A stretch of DNA of 64,000 bases, taken from NCBI GenBank assembly GCA_026545765.1, contig CM048842.1:71227871-71291870 (forward strand). The letters run 5' to 3'. The position numbers were made by a program, and so were the translations under genes. This DNA comes from Plantago major. Its lineage: Eukaryota; Streptophyta; Magnoliopsida; Lamiales; Plantaginaceae. The notes beneath the pieces were generated by a model. It had not been told where the DNA came from, ran no database searches, and saw only the letters and a program-made list of their open reading frames with translations. Within the stretch, counting starts at the first letter, position 1, and the number at the start of each line of letters is the position of its first letter. This document shows positions 1 to 12,867 of this stretch, piece by piece.

Positions 1-1550
1 GATTGAAGAGGGAAACTGAGACCGGAAATAAAAAAAAAAAAAAAACTTCAATACAATTTGTGAACATTAGTCAACAGACAGGAAATCTGGTAGGTTTTTG
101 CAGTTAGTAATGGCAATTGCCAACTTCGGAACTACTCATGAAGTCAGAGATTTTTGAGTTTGAACACTAATACAATCTCGAATCTTGGCTAAACAAATTA
201 CCTCTCATGATACCAGGTGAGCGTAACCAAAGTTCACCGATGCCTCCTGGAGGTAAACTAGCACCATTCACCCAATCTACAACTTTAGCTTGTGAATTTG
301 GAGACAGAAGTCCAACGGAAGCATGTTTACGAACCCCAACAGAATTGTGACCACGAGTTGCTACTGCAGTCGATTCTGTCATGCCATAACCCTGACATTA
401 ATTTCTTCCTCTTAGTCCACACAAAACCAATCACCAACAGATAAATAAACAACAAATTACTAACAAAACAAAAACATTATGTACATACAAGTTATTGCAC
501 CTGAATAAAATCAACGCTGGGAAACGTCTCAACAAATTCCTCGATGGTTTTGGCACTCAATGGAGCCGCCCCACACGACACCTGTTTCAAGCTCCTAAGC
601 CTATCACAAACACCACCCTTCCCCTTCCTTGTCAACGCCATGAGTAAAGGCGGAACAACGTGAAGGTGAGTAACCCCATACTTGTCAATAGCTCCCACCA
701 TTTCCTCCGCCTCAAACCTCTTCATCACAACGACAACAGTACCGAGCGACAACAAGCCCATAACAAATAGAGACAGCCCATAAACATGAAACATAGGCAC
801 AACAGCCAAGTACACATTATCGGTACTACGATAATCATACAACGAAGCTTCGAATTTCACAAACAGCTCCATCATTGCAATAAAATTCCCATGAGTCAGC
901 ATGACCCCCTTAGCCCTACCGGTAGTACCCGAAGAGTACAAAATCGCAGCAGTATCCTGCTGTGCAATTTTAGGCCTTGGAGCCAAATTAGGATCACTAG
1001 AAATCAGGTTATGAAAAACAGACCCATCAAGATTTGACATTTCTGGCACACCAATGACTCTACAACCATCTAAAGAACCAATTTTTCCAACATCAGCAGC
1101 AAAAGCCAAACAGGCATTGCAATCAAGAACCTGTTTTTTAATCTCTAACAAACTACTCAACGGATTCATGGTCGTAACAATTGCACCAATGCTCAAAGCA
1201 CCCAAGAAAATAACTGGAAAGTAAACAGAATTCGGGAGCAGAATCAAGATTACATCACCTTGCTTTACACCCAAGTGATGCAGACCAGTTGCCATGGATT
1301 TGACCAATGTGAAGAGGTTTGAGTAGGAAAGAGAAAACCCAGATGAAGAATCGACGAGAGCTCGAGTGCCATTGTGTTTGTGGGAGAAAATGAACGAAAC
1401 GACATCGAGAAAAGGTTCATTAGGGAGGGTGATAGAAGGGAATTTGCTGTGGTATGTTCCTGTTTCAGTGGAATACCAGGTGGGTTTAGAGAGCTGTGAT
1501 GTGGGTCCGGCTGAAAGAAGAGTTGCAGGTTCGTTTTGTGTAACCGCCAT
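1..1550 (-). CDS. 4-coumarate--CoA ligase-like acyl-CoA synthetase, 5' part (3' end outside window)
   Basis: Adenylate-forming enzyme that activates a carboxylic acid with ATP and CoA. Exon 1 spans 1550-501 and exon 2 391-202; they join in phase as IQ|GYGMTES, the second conserved 4CL-family box. The AMP-binding box [12 protein letters not shown] lies at about residues 205-216. Both introns have GT-AG ends. The remaining exons with the C-terminal domain, and any peroxisomal targeting tail, lie left of the window, so the substrate class cannot be decided; by eye the sequence is nearer the OPCL1/4CL-like group than true 4CL. An in-frame ATG exists at 1622, but a TATA box at 1655-1661 leaves almost no leader for it, so I chose the ATG at 1550 (MAVTQNE). 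Positions 1-201 look intronic. Confidence 0.88.
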
Positions 1551-1654
1551 TGATGTGGAGAAAGGCGGCAAATGGAAGAAGATGAATTGGCTTTCTTTCC
1601 TCAATTGGGACCAGTCATTCATTCATGCCAGAAGATTGATGAATCTCACTTCAG

Positions 1655-1661
1655 TTTTATA
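1655..1661 (-). promoter_or_regulatory. TATA box of the 4CL-like gene
   Basis: On the minus strand the sequence reads CTATAAAACTG. It lies 105 bp before the ATG at 1550 and only 33 bp before the ATG at 1622. With a transcription start about 30 bp downstream of a TATA box, the mRNA would start near 1627, which favours translation from 1550. Confidence 0.55.
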
Positions 1662-3844
1662 GGCGTTTATTTAAGTGTTTTTAATTGCACTTGTGTTTTT
1701 TATTGCACACTTTTTATTCTTTATATTCAAAGGATTTTTCTAATATTACATACTTTTAATATTCTTCAATATTAACATTGACTGGCACCATGAAAACCAG
1801 ATTTTATTAGATTTTTTTTTTCTGATTTTAACCAGATTTTGGTGATTTTGATAGCTAGTCAAAAAAGCATGTATAAATCTTTTGGTAACCTAATTTTTAT
1901 TGAGGAACTAAAATTAAAAAACGCTATTGCATGTTACAGCCAAAATAATTAGATGTTTTTACTATGATGACAGTTTTATACTATACATATAATTTAGAAA
2001 ATTATTGATATTATATAAAAATTATGATTGTATATATTAATATTGATTTATCCACATTTCCCTCTCTAATATAGGTCCCTTTTAAGAGTGTGTGGAAACA
2101 ATGAGGCTTTTGATTAAAATGTTATATAAACATCGGAAATATATTTTTGTTAAATAATACTAGATATAGGACAAAATAAAACTCAATTGCAGTATATAAA
2201 ATGTCTACTGAAAAAATATTAAGGGTTTTTCTTAAAATATTGTATTTTTAAGTAAAAACATTAGTTCGTCCATTCCTTACGAATCTTTGTATTCTGTATA
2301 AAAGAAATTCTTTAAATAATTTAGGGATAATTACATACAACACCCTTTAAATTTGAGCCAATTACATATTTATCCCAACTATTTAAACAATTATAAAGAA
2401 GTCTAAATCTTGATATTTTAGTTGACAAAACATAAACTAAATGAAAAAGAAAATTAAATTGAAACGTGGAATTGCATATGCGAGACATACGCCAAACTTT
2501 GGGTTTCAGAGTACCATATGTAAGATGAGGATTAATCATTATCATCATGAATTAATTAATCCTCGAGATAGGTTTGAATTAATTAAAATGCATGGTTTCG
2601 TATTAATTTGGACGATTTGCATTGAAATGATAAGATAAAGAACATCCTTATTCGGATGAGTTGCAAACTTTCAATGAAATGATGAGAGCATTTCAATTCC
2701 AGTATGTGATTCCAACTGGATCCGTCCATCCATGGGTTTGAGTTGGTTAATATTGTGGAGTAATATACTAGTACTATGTTTTTAGAAAGTTAATCTTGAT
2801 CGAGTAATTATACAGGTAGCCATATACCATTTTAGTTGAATGTCATATTTTTTCGTCTTTGTCATACCATTTTAATTGGCTGAAACATTTAATACATTTA
2901 ATTGAGTTACTATTAATTAGTTATAACTCAATTAAAATTCGTTCAATTAAAGTCTGCTTCAAAACGACCACATAGTCACTGGACTGGGTACTCATTTGCG
3001 GAAGTGACCAATCCCTCCCATGGATGGATTTTGGAGACTTCAACTAAACTAAAATGTGTATTATTGGGAAAATGGGAAGATCAAACGCTTAAACAACAAA
3101 AAGGCACCTAACTTGTTTCGTTCAAGGTAATATTGCAGATACAATTCCTGAGTTTCGTGCAATCATCTCTCTTAAGGTGAATTTTGTACATACTCATAGT
3201 TTTTCTTATCCTGATTGTAAGATGATCATTTTGGAGAATGAATTCAACTACAAAAAAAAGATAAATGAGAGAATCAAAATATTGTAACAAAGGCCACACA
3301 TTTGTGAAGTCCAAGTATGTCCTTTTCCTGTCCCAGATGAATCTTATCATCAATAAAGACGGACCATATTGTTCACTAATTTCACACTCACCGCTACTCT
3401 CTTCTTGGTTTACATATCCATTTTAATGATTGGGATACTCGTGTAAAAGTATGTTTGACAAAACGACTTGATACTGTGGTCATCTTATTTTGTGAAAACT
3501 TAATTAATAACTTTTCAAATAAGGTACCTGATCAGATGAAAATTGTTGTAGTAAAATGACTTTTTAGGTGAAATTGTCTAAGATGCATAAGATTAGATTG
3601 TGCAAAACACACACGAAATGCATGTCTAATCTACATATGTGGTGAGTGTTAAGCAACTAAGTTTTTTATGACCAATAAAGGAATGTCAGTTGCTGCAAAA
3701 CAAAGGAAACATCTATCAGAGAACAGCAAAGAAGTCTGAACGAATCACTACATTATTAACAACACACTTGCATGTACACAAATTTACATAGCTTACACTA
3801 ATCTAAGAAACTCACTCACATAAAAAAAAAAAAAAAAAAACCCT
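1662..3844. other. Gene-free AT-rich intergenic DNA
   Basis: Promoter side of the 4CL-like gene and 3' flank of the CSC1-like gene. I see no conserved ORF, RNA gene or clear transposon end. An 18-base A run at about 3822-3840 lies directly beyond the CSC1-like stop codon. Confidence 0.6.
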
Positions 3845-6800
3845 TTAGTAGTGATATACATCATGGTATGAATCATTTTCATACCTAAATATGTTGCTTT
3901 GTGATTCAGCATCATAACTATACATGTTGCCCTGTGACTCAGCATCATAACTATACGAGTTATGTTGCGATTCAGCGCCGTATCTATACATATTGCCGTG
4001 TGATTCACTATCATACATGTACATGTTGCTCTGTGATTCAAACTCATAATGGTACTGGTATACGGGATGAGGTGGTTTGACTTCATAGTGTTGGACAGTA
4101 TGGGATGGCTCGTCTTCTTGGTCGGATGGCTCGTTTTCTTTCTCAGATGGCTCGTCTTCCTTAGGATGGGGGTGATTAGGGGCCGGTGAGCTAGGCTCAC
4201 TAGGAGAAGCACTGGGAACAGGTGCCTGGGGTTGTTCGACTTTCACTTCGACTAAGTCAACCTCTTCAAATGAGCGGAAAATTGGATGGAGGTAGGCGTC
4301 GGCTAAGTAGGCTTTCATGTCAGCATCAGATCCAGAAGCCTTATCTTCTGTATCTTTATTGACAGCTTCCTGAAGAGATGGCAAAAGAAAATTAGCAAGT
4401 TATCGAGGCAATTCTACGCAAAGTTTATTTCTACATTAATGTTATACCTCGAGAGGGAATCTTCTGAATGCAGGTTCAAACCGATTCTTGCAGTACTTAT
4501 GGAAGGACAGGGTCAATACTGGTAAAGCTACAAGCAGAGGAGTGGAATTTGCAGCCTCTTTTGTGCTCAATAGTCCTAGTAGGAGCAGTTGTGATATAAG
4601 TAAGCTGCCTATGATACGGCCATGAACGTGTGGCCAGAATGCTGCCGCACTCTCATATTGCTGATTATATACGTTTATAACCTGCATGAGAGGGATGAAA
4701 ATCCGAATAATTAAGTATACCCAGTGTGCCTACAGTTTTGAATTAACAAACAAATATAGCTAACCAAGTTATATTCTAAACGTTCAAGAGAATGAAAAGC
4801 ACAAACTTCTCATAACTGAATAAATAGCTCTGAATAAACCAAGATGAATTGCTGACAGTGATGGTACTAACCTGATGGCGATACACAAAGTACGCAAAGG
4901 CGAAGAAGACCAATATGAAAGGGAGAAGAATTGGTGTGATAACCATGTAGACAATGCCAAGAAGAAAATATAATTGAAGAGTCGGTAAAATCTGGGGAAA
5001 TTCAATACCCCTAGGGTTCATTGCTTTCTCCAAGTCCCTTTCAGTTTTCACGACAAACATATACTTCAAGTGGAAGATCACTAGAGATTTCAGGCGGAGA
5101 ATTTCACAGGCAATCGCAGCCCAGCCATCAACCATTATGAATGTTATAAAGAAAGTGGCCTTCATTGGTATTGACACACCTATATTTCTCGGGATCCTAC
5201 AACCAAGAAAATCTTCATTGAAGAGTGCGATAAGGAATAGTAATGGTCTAAAGCAGCGTCCACAATACAAACATGAACTTCACTAATATAATTGAAGCAC
5301 AATCGTTGCTATTACCAGAACAAAGCGTTCAGATTGGTAGGCAGTTATTTGAATTAGTTATCAATAAGGTCTCACATTTCAAGCAAAACTTTAGGCTACA
5401 TGGCTAAGTAATAACTGAATGATGAGAGACGTAGGAAGCATTACTGAGTAGCTGACTGGTGTAGGAAAGCATGAAGCTGCTGGAATGCCGTTCCAGCCAC
5501 TATACTCCCCAAGAACACATTGACCAACATGAAGTAGTAATACTTCGCAGCCGTTCTCCGCTCTAACACCGACACTGCAATGTGTCCCTCTATTTTTGAC
5601 AGGATCATTAATATCCCGGGAAGGTAGTACAAAAAGATTTTAAGAACTAGACCAGGCATGAAACCCTGTAGGAATGACTTAACAAAACCCCTGCAAAATA
5701 ATCAGATGGTTACACATCGGAGTGTAATAGTAAAGTCCCCAAACATTAAGTAATATCGGGATGCTTTACTGTTTCGAACTATAAACAACAACAAAGATGT
5801 CATAAGTGCTTTTTTTGTTTCTTTCTTTTTGCTCTTGAATCCTTGACTGCCACTTACCATTCAACCAGTGGCCTGAGAAATGGAGCCACCCTCTCTAACC
5901 CTTCAAGATTTGCCAATGATTGTACAAAAGCAATAGGTATCAAGTAAAAGAAGACCAATGCAAACACGGTTAAAGATATAACAAGTCTCCGCATGCTAAG
6001 GGAGAGAAATGGTATTGCCAAATTCTCCCAGTATACGTCACGGGGTTCAGGAGCCCAATTTGTCAACCAAAGCGTAGGATTTTTGCTCTGCTGTGTCTGA
6101 GCACAAACAGCTGCCCCCCATCTTGTGTTGAATGACACAAAGGCAACTGACATGATAGATTTAGGATCTTTCAGGATCTTCTGACGTTCCATTGTCAACT
6201 AAGGAAATGAACGAAAAACGAGTTCCATCAGAAAGAAGCAATTAGAGGACATGTCGGAAGAGAACAGAAGCAGAGTAAGCATCAGACGGCAAAAAAGGTT
6301 TGGATGTAGATTGTGTTAGGGATCGTTTTAACATGACTCACTTTCTTATCGAAACTTTTTATGTACGCTTTGTACGCATCAATTGCATCAACTCTTTGAC
6401 CACATAATCCAAGAAAGCCTCTCTGCAATAAGAAAACATGGTAAGCTATAGAAACGTTATCTGTAAAACAGACACAGTTGGATTTATCCGGATTTTTTAA
6501 TTTTCATGGTGATTAACAAACAAACGAGCAAACCTTTGTAGTAGGCCTCTTGTTTGGATGTCTCTCAAACTTAAGTTGGTAGTAGTCCAGCCAATTTTGA
6601 AGCCGATTTCTTCTTCTAACCAGCCTTGCAAACTTATTAGCATTGTACACAGCCTGTATATAGGAAGACACATATAAACACAGGAGAAACAGTGCTTCCC
6701 GTACGAGATAAATATAAAACCCTTTCGGCCTTTCCTTAGGTTTAGGAAAAATCAATATCTAATGCGGCAGTCTCAAAGATATAATCTCTCAACTAAGAAT

Positions 6801-8572
6801 TTGTGAGACAAGCTTTTACCTGGTGACAGAGATAGTGATCTGGGTGGTTCTTCTTAAAGAAATTTCCAACAACATCTGATTCGGATCTTCCTGAAATATG
6901 TGGTACATTCCTAACAAGAACCTGAGGTACATAGAGAATTCTCCCACTAAGAAAGTAGTCCACAGTGAGAATGGTCATTATTTAATGCATAAGTGATCTG
7001 GATGATTGCACGTTGCAGTGGTTCAATTAAAAGAATGAAATTGAAATTCTTTCAATTATGAGTCCTTGAAAAGAAACTTTGTATCCTGTTTGCTACTTAT
7101 TAATCTTGCTCATATTAAATATGTAATGAGCCATTATAAGCTTTATGAATTAAAGCGCTACATGTCATGAATATGATAGTTTATGGTGTTACATTATCGT
7201 TCAGTTACTTGGGTAGTGAATAACAATTGCAATACATACAGGCAGGACTATCTCAATTCTCACACTTGATATTGCAATAATCATGAAATTTGACTGACCG
7301 TAAATTGTTCAGCGCGCCGCCCTTGTGAGGCCAAAAAGCTGAGTCGCATATGTGCAACTCTACCATACTCCAGATAGAGCATGTAACACACCCAGAATGT
7401 AAACACATACTCCATTGATATGTGGACAAAGAACCTGAAAATTATAGCACAATAGCCTCCTTTGTCAGAAATAAACTCTGATAGTCACATAAAAAATGAA
7501 AAATGATTATTGAAGAGTTGCAACTTGTGAAGAGCTAAAGGTGAAACTTACTTATAGGAGTTGGGGCGAACATTGGATATCGAGAGCTTGTCTATGTCAC
7601 TGACAACCAAGTCACGACGCAGAAAAAACAGTGTCCCCTCGGATACATTAACTGGAATCAAAATCAGCAGTGCTACAACAGCTATTGGCCCAAATATTTT
7701 TAGTCTGAATACAAAGATCAGGGGATGTGCATAAATTCAGCTGACAGCAATTCTAAAAGATTAAGACTCGAATCAAGGTAGAAAAAAACGGCAAAATGAA
7801 ATGTAATTCTTGAAATCTACCAATATGGAACAAACAAAATCTTGGTTTATAGAAGATCATACATAATAACAAGCAAAAGCAAGCTCCATCCAGTCATTCT
7901 GTTCTTAAAACCAGAATTCACAATTCTTAACAGTAAACATTACAACTCCTAATCCAAAAAAGCAGCATACAAAAAGATATCAACAGAGAAAAAAAAGGAA
8001 CTTTCACAGATTCCTTAGTCAACAGACCATCAATTATCCCTTATGTTTCCAAAAATATGTTCTTTTTTACACAATCCTTCAACAATTTATTTCCAAATTC
8101 AACATCAGCAAAAAAAAAAAAAAAAAAATGGTGAAATTAGTCCCAAGACAATCTAAGCACACAGCAATACCACTCCAATCACCGACAATCAACTGTAACC
8201 ACCGAAAAGTACTAAAGTCCAAGAACAAAAGTGAAAAAAGATGAGATTTTGGAAGTACCCAAGTGTGTAAATCCTCAAGAAAACAGCAGAATCAAGACCA
8301 GCATGGGTGATAATCTCAGCTTCAGTCATCCTCAAAGCTTGAGGCATCCAATTGAGGAAAGTGAAGTAAGTGAAGATATTGAGATTCACGAATTTGCCCA
8401 CAACACCTCCCCAGCCCCTTGGGCTTGTTCTCTTGCCAACAATGTACCATTTGGGGAAGTAAACTCTGTCATTGATGGGCTGAATTCTCAGCACAGCAAA
8501 AGCTAACAAGAAAGCAAAAGAACCAATTAAGTTGATTAATGCTGATACACCAATATCTCCTAGAGTTGCCAT
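3845..8572 (-). CDS. CSC1-like / OSCA hyperosmolality-gated, mechanosensitive cation channel
   Basis: Membrane channel of the OSCA/TMEM63 (DUF221) family. Eleven exons with phase-consistent GT-AG joints: 8572-8259, 7704-7552, 7434-7299, 6921-6820, 6653-6534, 6422-6342, 6198-5858, 5690-5445, 5196-4872, 4681-4448 and 4369-3845, giving 858 aa. The start (MATLGDIGVSALINL) is the family start. The extracellular N-terminal helix block, the cytosolic RNA-recognition-like insert (NHPDHYLCHQ, QNWLDYYQLK, WAPEPRDVYW) and the pore helices (IPMKATFFITFIMVDGWA, LPFILVFFAFAYFVYRHQ) are all present. From memory it resembles Arabidopsis At1g32090 most closely. The last exon adds an acidic, Pro-rich stretch and a Tyr-rich repeated tail, making it longer than the roughly 770 aa of AtCSC1. 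No sign of damage. Confidence 0.95.
3851..4075 (-). repeat. Tyr-rich imperfect tandem repeat in the C-terminus of the CSC1-like protein
   Basis: The final ~70 residues are built from an imperfect unit of about 12-13 residues such as YSYDAESQGNM and its variants YMYDSESHGNM, YRYGAESQHNS and YSYDAESQSNI. The DNA repeats with a period near 36-39 bp. Just upstream is a shorter acidic repeat, DEPSEKENEPSDQEDEPS. The repeat is in frame and ends at the native stop. Confidence 0.8.
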
Positions 8573-9981
8573 TGTTCCTGATACTTAGTTTCGGTTAATT
8601 GTGGTTCAAGAAACAGAGAATTGGGCAAGGAAAAGCATGTGAAGAAGCAGGAGAAAAGGTGGGTATAGAGAGACTGTAGAATTGTGAAGAATATTTTCTT
8701 GGTAGCTTTGATTATTTTATGGAATGTGAAAAAGCTATTGCCTAAAGGTCCTTTACAGTTAGTTTTACTGCACATGCATATTCATTTCTGTTTATGGGAG
8801 TTAGAAGTAGAAGTCAATGACAATAACAATGTGAATTCGTGCTAAACTAGTTTTGATATGGATTTATTAGATGTTACGGATACAATTTGAACTCTCGTGT
8901 GTAGAGTGTGGATACGTACACGAATTCACATACTATATAATTAAAATAAAAATGTGTCACACATATTATCTTACTCTTTGACATTGATTATCTCGGTGTA
9001 AACTATGATTTATTTTTCCTTTTACAAGAGTTTATTCTTACTTTTTGGTATTTTAGATTGAAACTGGGGCCATTAATAAGTTAAGGGTTGCTTTTGGATT
9101 TGGTAACCGAATGAAGAGATAGGATTGTGAGGAGTGGTGGTTTATAGAGTAAACAAGGTGGCGTAGTGGCTTTGTTCTTATTCAGCCTCGTGATTAAGTG
9201 TGGGGTTGTCTTTTTTATTCACTTTTTTGGCTAGCTCTTTGGCCCTTTCATGGAGTTCAATATATATAGTCATAAAATAAAAAGGCATGGAACTTTTCAC
9301 TCAGTGGACATTTTGGTGGCTGTATTTACACATCCGTGTTACTTGTTTTAAATGTTGTATCATACTTATACATATGTTATTATGAGTTGCTATAGCACAT
9401 TGTAACAAAACGTAAACCGACTGTTTGAGGGTCGTCTTTAGCTTGCTCCGGCGTATGACGGTGGTGGCAAATCATGGCATATCGCTAAATGGCCGCCGTG
9501 ACTTGGGGTAATGGCATATGGAGGTGACAAATTGATAATTTTGTCTTTTCCAAGCAACTTGTGCATAATTAATATGTTCCTGTGTTTCTAATATTCCTTA
9601 TTTCTAAACTCTAATCCCTATGAAGATGCTGGTTATCTTCTCTCGTCTCATCCCAATCTTGTTTATGCTACAGTATCATTATCTTCGTTCTTAATTAACT
9701 TTAACATCGTCCAAATGCCATCAAGAACACATCATTAAAGTTGAAATTGTTAGACTAATAAGTGTGTATATGTTGCCAATTGATCACTCATTTTATGTGT
9801 GAAAGTAAGATAAATGGAATATAATAATGTTAGATGTTAATATAAGATGACCGATTTCAAAATTTACACTATATATAGTTTTGTTTTTTATAGAATAAGA
9901 TGATTGAACAACTATCTTACCATCATTTATCAGTCACTTTATCATCTCGTCCCGTATACCTCCTACACTAATGATATTAAT
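8573..9981. other. 5' flank of the CSC1-like gene and gene-free DNA
   Basis: Begins with the probable 5' leader/promoter of the CSC1-like gene (8573-8800) and continues as AT-rich DNA with no recognisable gene. It ends at the 8-bp target duplication ATATTAAT (9974-9981) of the adjacent hAT element. Confidence 0.55.
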
Positions 9982-10716
9982 TAGGGGTGAGCGCGGGCGG
10001 ATGTGGGCTGGTTTTTGCGAAAAATCAAACCGACCCACATATGACGGGTGATTATAATTATAAACCGATGCGGGTGGAATATTTTTCCAACCCACGGCGG
10101 TTCGGGTGAATAAAAATGGCGGACGGGTGGCGGGCGGATTGGCGGGTGAATATAGATGAAAACGGATGTAGTAAAAACTTGCAACTTGTGCAGAAATAGA
10201 TGTGCAAGCACCAAAAAAAAAAAAAAAAAAAGCAACAAAGAGGGTAGTGATTCTTTTGAAGTAATTATCTTTCTTTACTTAATTTTAAAGATTTTCACGC
10301 AGTAATGGATGAAATGTTGACCCGAGAAGTTGTCAACTTGTGTTATTTTGTTTGAATACATGATATAAGCTGAGAAGAACGAATGGTGAGTGAAAAAATG
10401 AAGACGAAATAGTGCTTAAAGAGAAGAGCTATAGGCTCACTTAAACTATATCTATATTTAACGACATAAGCGAATCTGACTTCTAAATGTAGCCATATAC
10501 TTAAATTCACAAACATATACCTACATACATGCATACATAAATAAGGCGGGTGGGTCGCGGGTTGCACCCATCCAACCCACCACCCACCCACTAATGGTGA
10601 GTGAAAAAATAATTAACCCACCACACATTTTATAAAAAAATTAGTTGGCGGGTGCGGATGAAAGGTGGATGGTTTGTGCGGATGGATTGGACGGGTGGGT
10701 TTTTTTCACAGCCCTA
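9982..10716. mobile_element. Non-autonomous hAT-type DNA transposon (735 bp)
   Basis: Flanked on both sides by the identical 8-bp target duplication ATATTAAT (9974-9981 and 10717-10724). The left end reads TAGGGGTGAG and the right end, inverted, TAGGGCTGTG, a short imperfect terminal inverted repeat typical of hAT elements. The subterminal DNA is packed with variants of GGCGGGTG and GCGGATG on both strands, as expected for transposase-binding repeats. The interior has no transposase. Confidence 0.85.
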
Positions 10717-10724
10717 ATATTAAT

Positions 10725-11155
10725 TGTGGCGAGGGTTTCTCTTCTATACCCGTCCATGTGAGTCTAATTAATATGTACCGTAATGTTTATTTCTTATTGT
10801 GTCAAATTCATCATTGGTTCAATTAATTTGAACCAATATCAACATTAAAACAAACTGAACTAATTAATGTTTAACAACCTGTTTGGATTGTAATTATGGA
10901 TCAATTTTAATTGGGATAATGTATTTGTTGGTTTTGGAACCAACTTGAATACACTTGCACAGTTAATTTATAACTCTAAAATTTGTACTCATCTCAAACA
11001 CAATTTTCACAACTAAATTAAAGTTTAGTTACCATTTATCTATTAAAAGTATGTTAAAATCAATCGGTTAAAGTTACAATCCAAAGTTCAAACATACTAT
11101 AATAATTAGTTTAGACCGGTTTAACTGTTTGTCCATTTTGGGAACCCAAAAGTTA
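10725..11155. other. Gene-free AT-rich spacer
   Basis: Sequence between two DNA-transposon insertions; no ORF or RNA gene seen. Confidence 0.5.
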
Positions 11156-11312
11156 GGCTATGTTCTCTTCGTCTGAACAAAACTGAATGAAACTGAACTG
11201 GACTGAATTGTAGTATAAAATTCAACTAAGCAGATCTAAGCTGAACTAAACTGAACTGATCTGAACTGAAATGAACTGAAATTAATGAGTTTTCAAATAA
11301 AGAGAACAAAGC

Positions 11313-11313
<1 letters not shown>
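11156..11313. mobile_element. Tourist/Harbinger-type MITE, copy 1 (158 bp)
   Basis: Ends are GGCTATGTTCTCTT on the left and, inverted, GGCTTTGTTCTCTT on the right. The interior is made of short CTGAACTGAA-like repeats. The left flank is TTA; the right flank (TTT) is a degraded match to the trinucleotide target duplication expected for PIF/Harbinger elements. A second copy with exact TTA flanks lies at 46112-46253. Confidence 0.75.

Positions 11314-11316
<3 letters not shown>

Positions 11317-11352
<36 letters not shown>
11317..11352. repeat. TA microsatellite
   Basis: Eighteen uninterrupted TA units directly beside MITE copy 1. Confidence 0.95.
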
Positions 11353-11356
<4 letters not shown>

Positions 11357-12412
11357 CACGCACATTTCGCCAGTAAAACATTGTTCTTTCAAAATTGGAT
11401 ATTTATGAATTTTATTTTTTAGACCACTAAAAAAGCGAGCGTATATTTATATAAAATCTTTCTATATTTTGTACGTTATTAAACGAGGTAGGCCTAGAGG
11501 CTTGAGGTATTACCGTATTAGATAAGGATCTAGGTATTGCAAATTTGCAATGGGCATGGGGATTTTGAGCTTATTTCTCCACGCCATTGGACTTTGTCAC
11601 ATGGTGACCATTACGTATCCGCACGCTATCGATATGATTTGGATTTCTTTAATAGTATTAAAGTTTATGGGTTTAATAATAGCATATTGAACCTATAATA
11701 TACACTACACAACATGGGGATAAAGTTGGAAAGCTTTTTAAATATTTAACTCCTAAAACAAAACATTAGTTGCCTGTGACTAATCATGGGACCGAATTTT
11801 CTTCCTGTGATTACATCATTATGTTCCCAGCTATATCTCCACAATCCTAATTCCTACACGCACTTCGTAATTATGTAATTAGGCTGCTTAATAAAATTTT
11901 AATTACACAATTTGCAGCATGTTGGATCTAAAACGCAGAAAACCAAATTAAAAACACCTATCTTTCTGAGTAACTCAAGGTATTAACTCTATACCAATAA
12001 TTTACTTCATCATTAAGAACTATTGAGAGTTACTAATACAATATGCTTCTATGTCAATTAACGTATGTATAATCCTATTTACATCTTAAATTGACACTAC
12101 ATAACTTTTTTTCATGAATTCATCCATAATAGAGTTAATCGTATTTCTTTATCGTGAATTAAAAATAAAGATCTTCCCACCTTTCATTTTGTAGTCTATT
12201 CCTATAGAGCGATTTTTCTTTTTTCTCCCTAACAGTGCCACATTCCTTGGGTTTAATTTGCAATATGTGTTTGGCTTTATCTAGGATTGCAGTTCATGAG
12301 TAACATTGTCAGTCTTTAGATCGATTGGGTGTCGATGCCAAAGGGTCAGGGCGTTACACATGCAACACGGACTCGTTTTTTAACTTAAATTTTTCCCGCC
12401 ACTAGTTGTAAG
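11353..12412. other. Gene-free region before the first PLGG1 exon copy
   Basis: AT-rich DNA with no recognisable coding or transposon features; it abuts the left 455-bp direct repeat. Confidence 0.5.
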
Positions 12413-12867
12413 TTTGCAATGTTGTAGAAGCAATTAATCAACTGAAAACTGGACGCTATTTGTAATCTACATGGAGACTGACTCATCTTGTTAAGATACC
12501 ATATAGTCTTTTAAGGTCCACACAATTTGAAGCTCTCAATCAAGAAAAATGTCCGCTCTTCCCATCTCTCTCACTCTCTTACTCCTCTTGTTCTTCTACC
12601 ATGGCAACACTCCTCTTATCACTAAGACTAGTCTCCAATCACAGACCATTAACATCTTTCAAGACATCCACAAAAATCAATTCAGCTCTGTCATCATCAC
12701 TAGTTTCACGTCATGAAGAACAGCCATTCCGAAAACATGGCATTTCGAGCCTTGTTTCTCGACCCGTTAGTGTCACTGGACTCAATTCCAGGAAGAGAGT
12801 GGTTGTTAAATCTGCAGGATCAGACATGTCCTCCACTACCCTTCAAACCAAGGTAAATGAAAGTTCA
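12413..12867 (+). repeat. 455-bp direct repeat, left copy (PLGG1 upstream region + exon 1)
   Basis: Co-linear with 15877-16331 at a constant offset of 3464 bp, with no indel and only about eight mismatches seen by eye (about 98% identity). It spans the promoter-proximal region, the 5' leader, all of exon 1 and the first bases of intron 1. Confidence 0.93.
12601..12852 (+). pseudogene. Duplicate first exon of PLGG1 (orphan or alternative first exon)
   Basis: Encodes 84 residues (MATLLLSLRL... to LQTK), a transit-peptide-rich N-terminus ending at a GT donor (gtaaat). It differs from the exon next to the rest of the gene at two residues seen by eye (EEQPF against EEHPF, SRPVS against SRPIS). 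Reading frame and donor site are intact, and the same leader sequence is attached, so it could serve as an alternative first exon spliced over 3.7 kb to 16614. Without that splice it would read into intronic DNA and stop at 13035. Which copy is original cannot be told from the sequence. Confidence 0.75.

Noticed and set aside
1572-1775. Short plus-strand frame upstream of the 4CL-like gene
   Set aside because: Overlaps the leader and promoter of that gene and has no domain.
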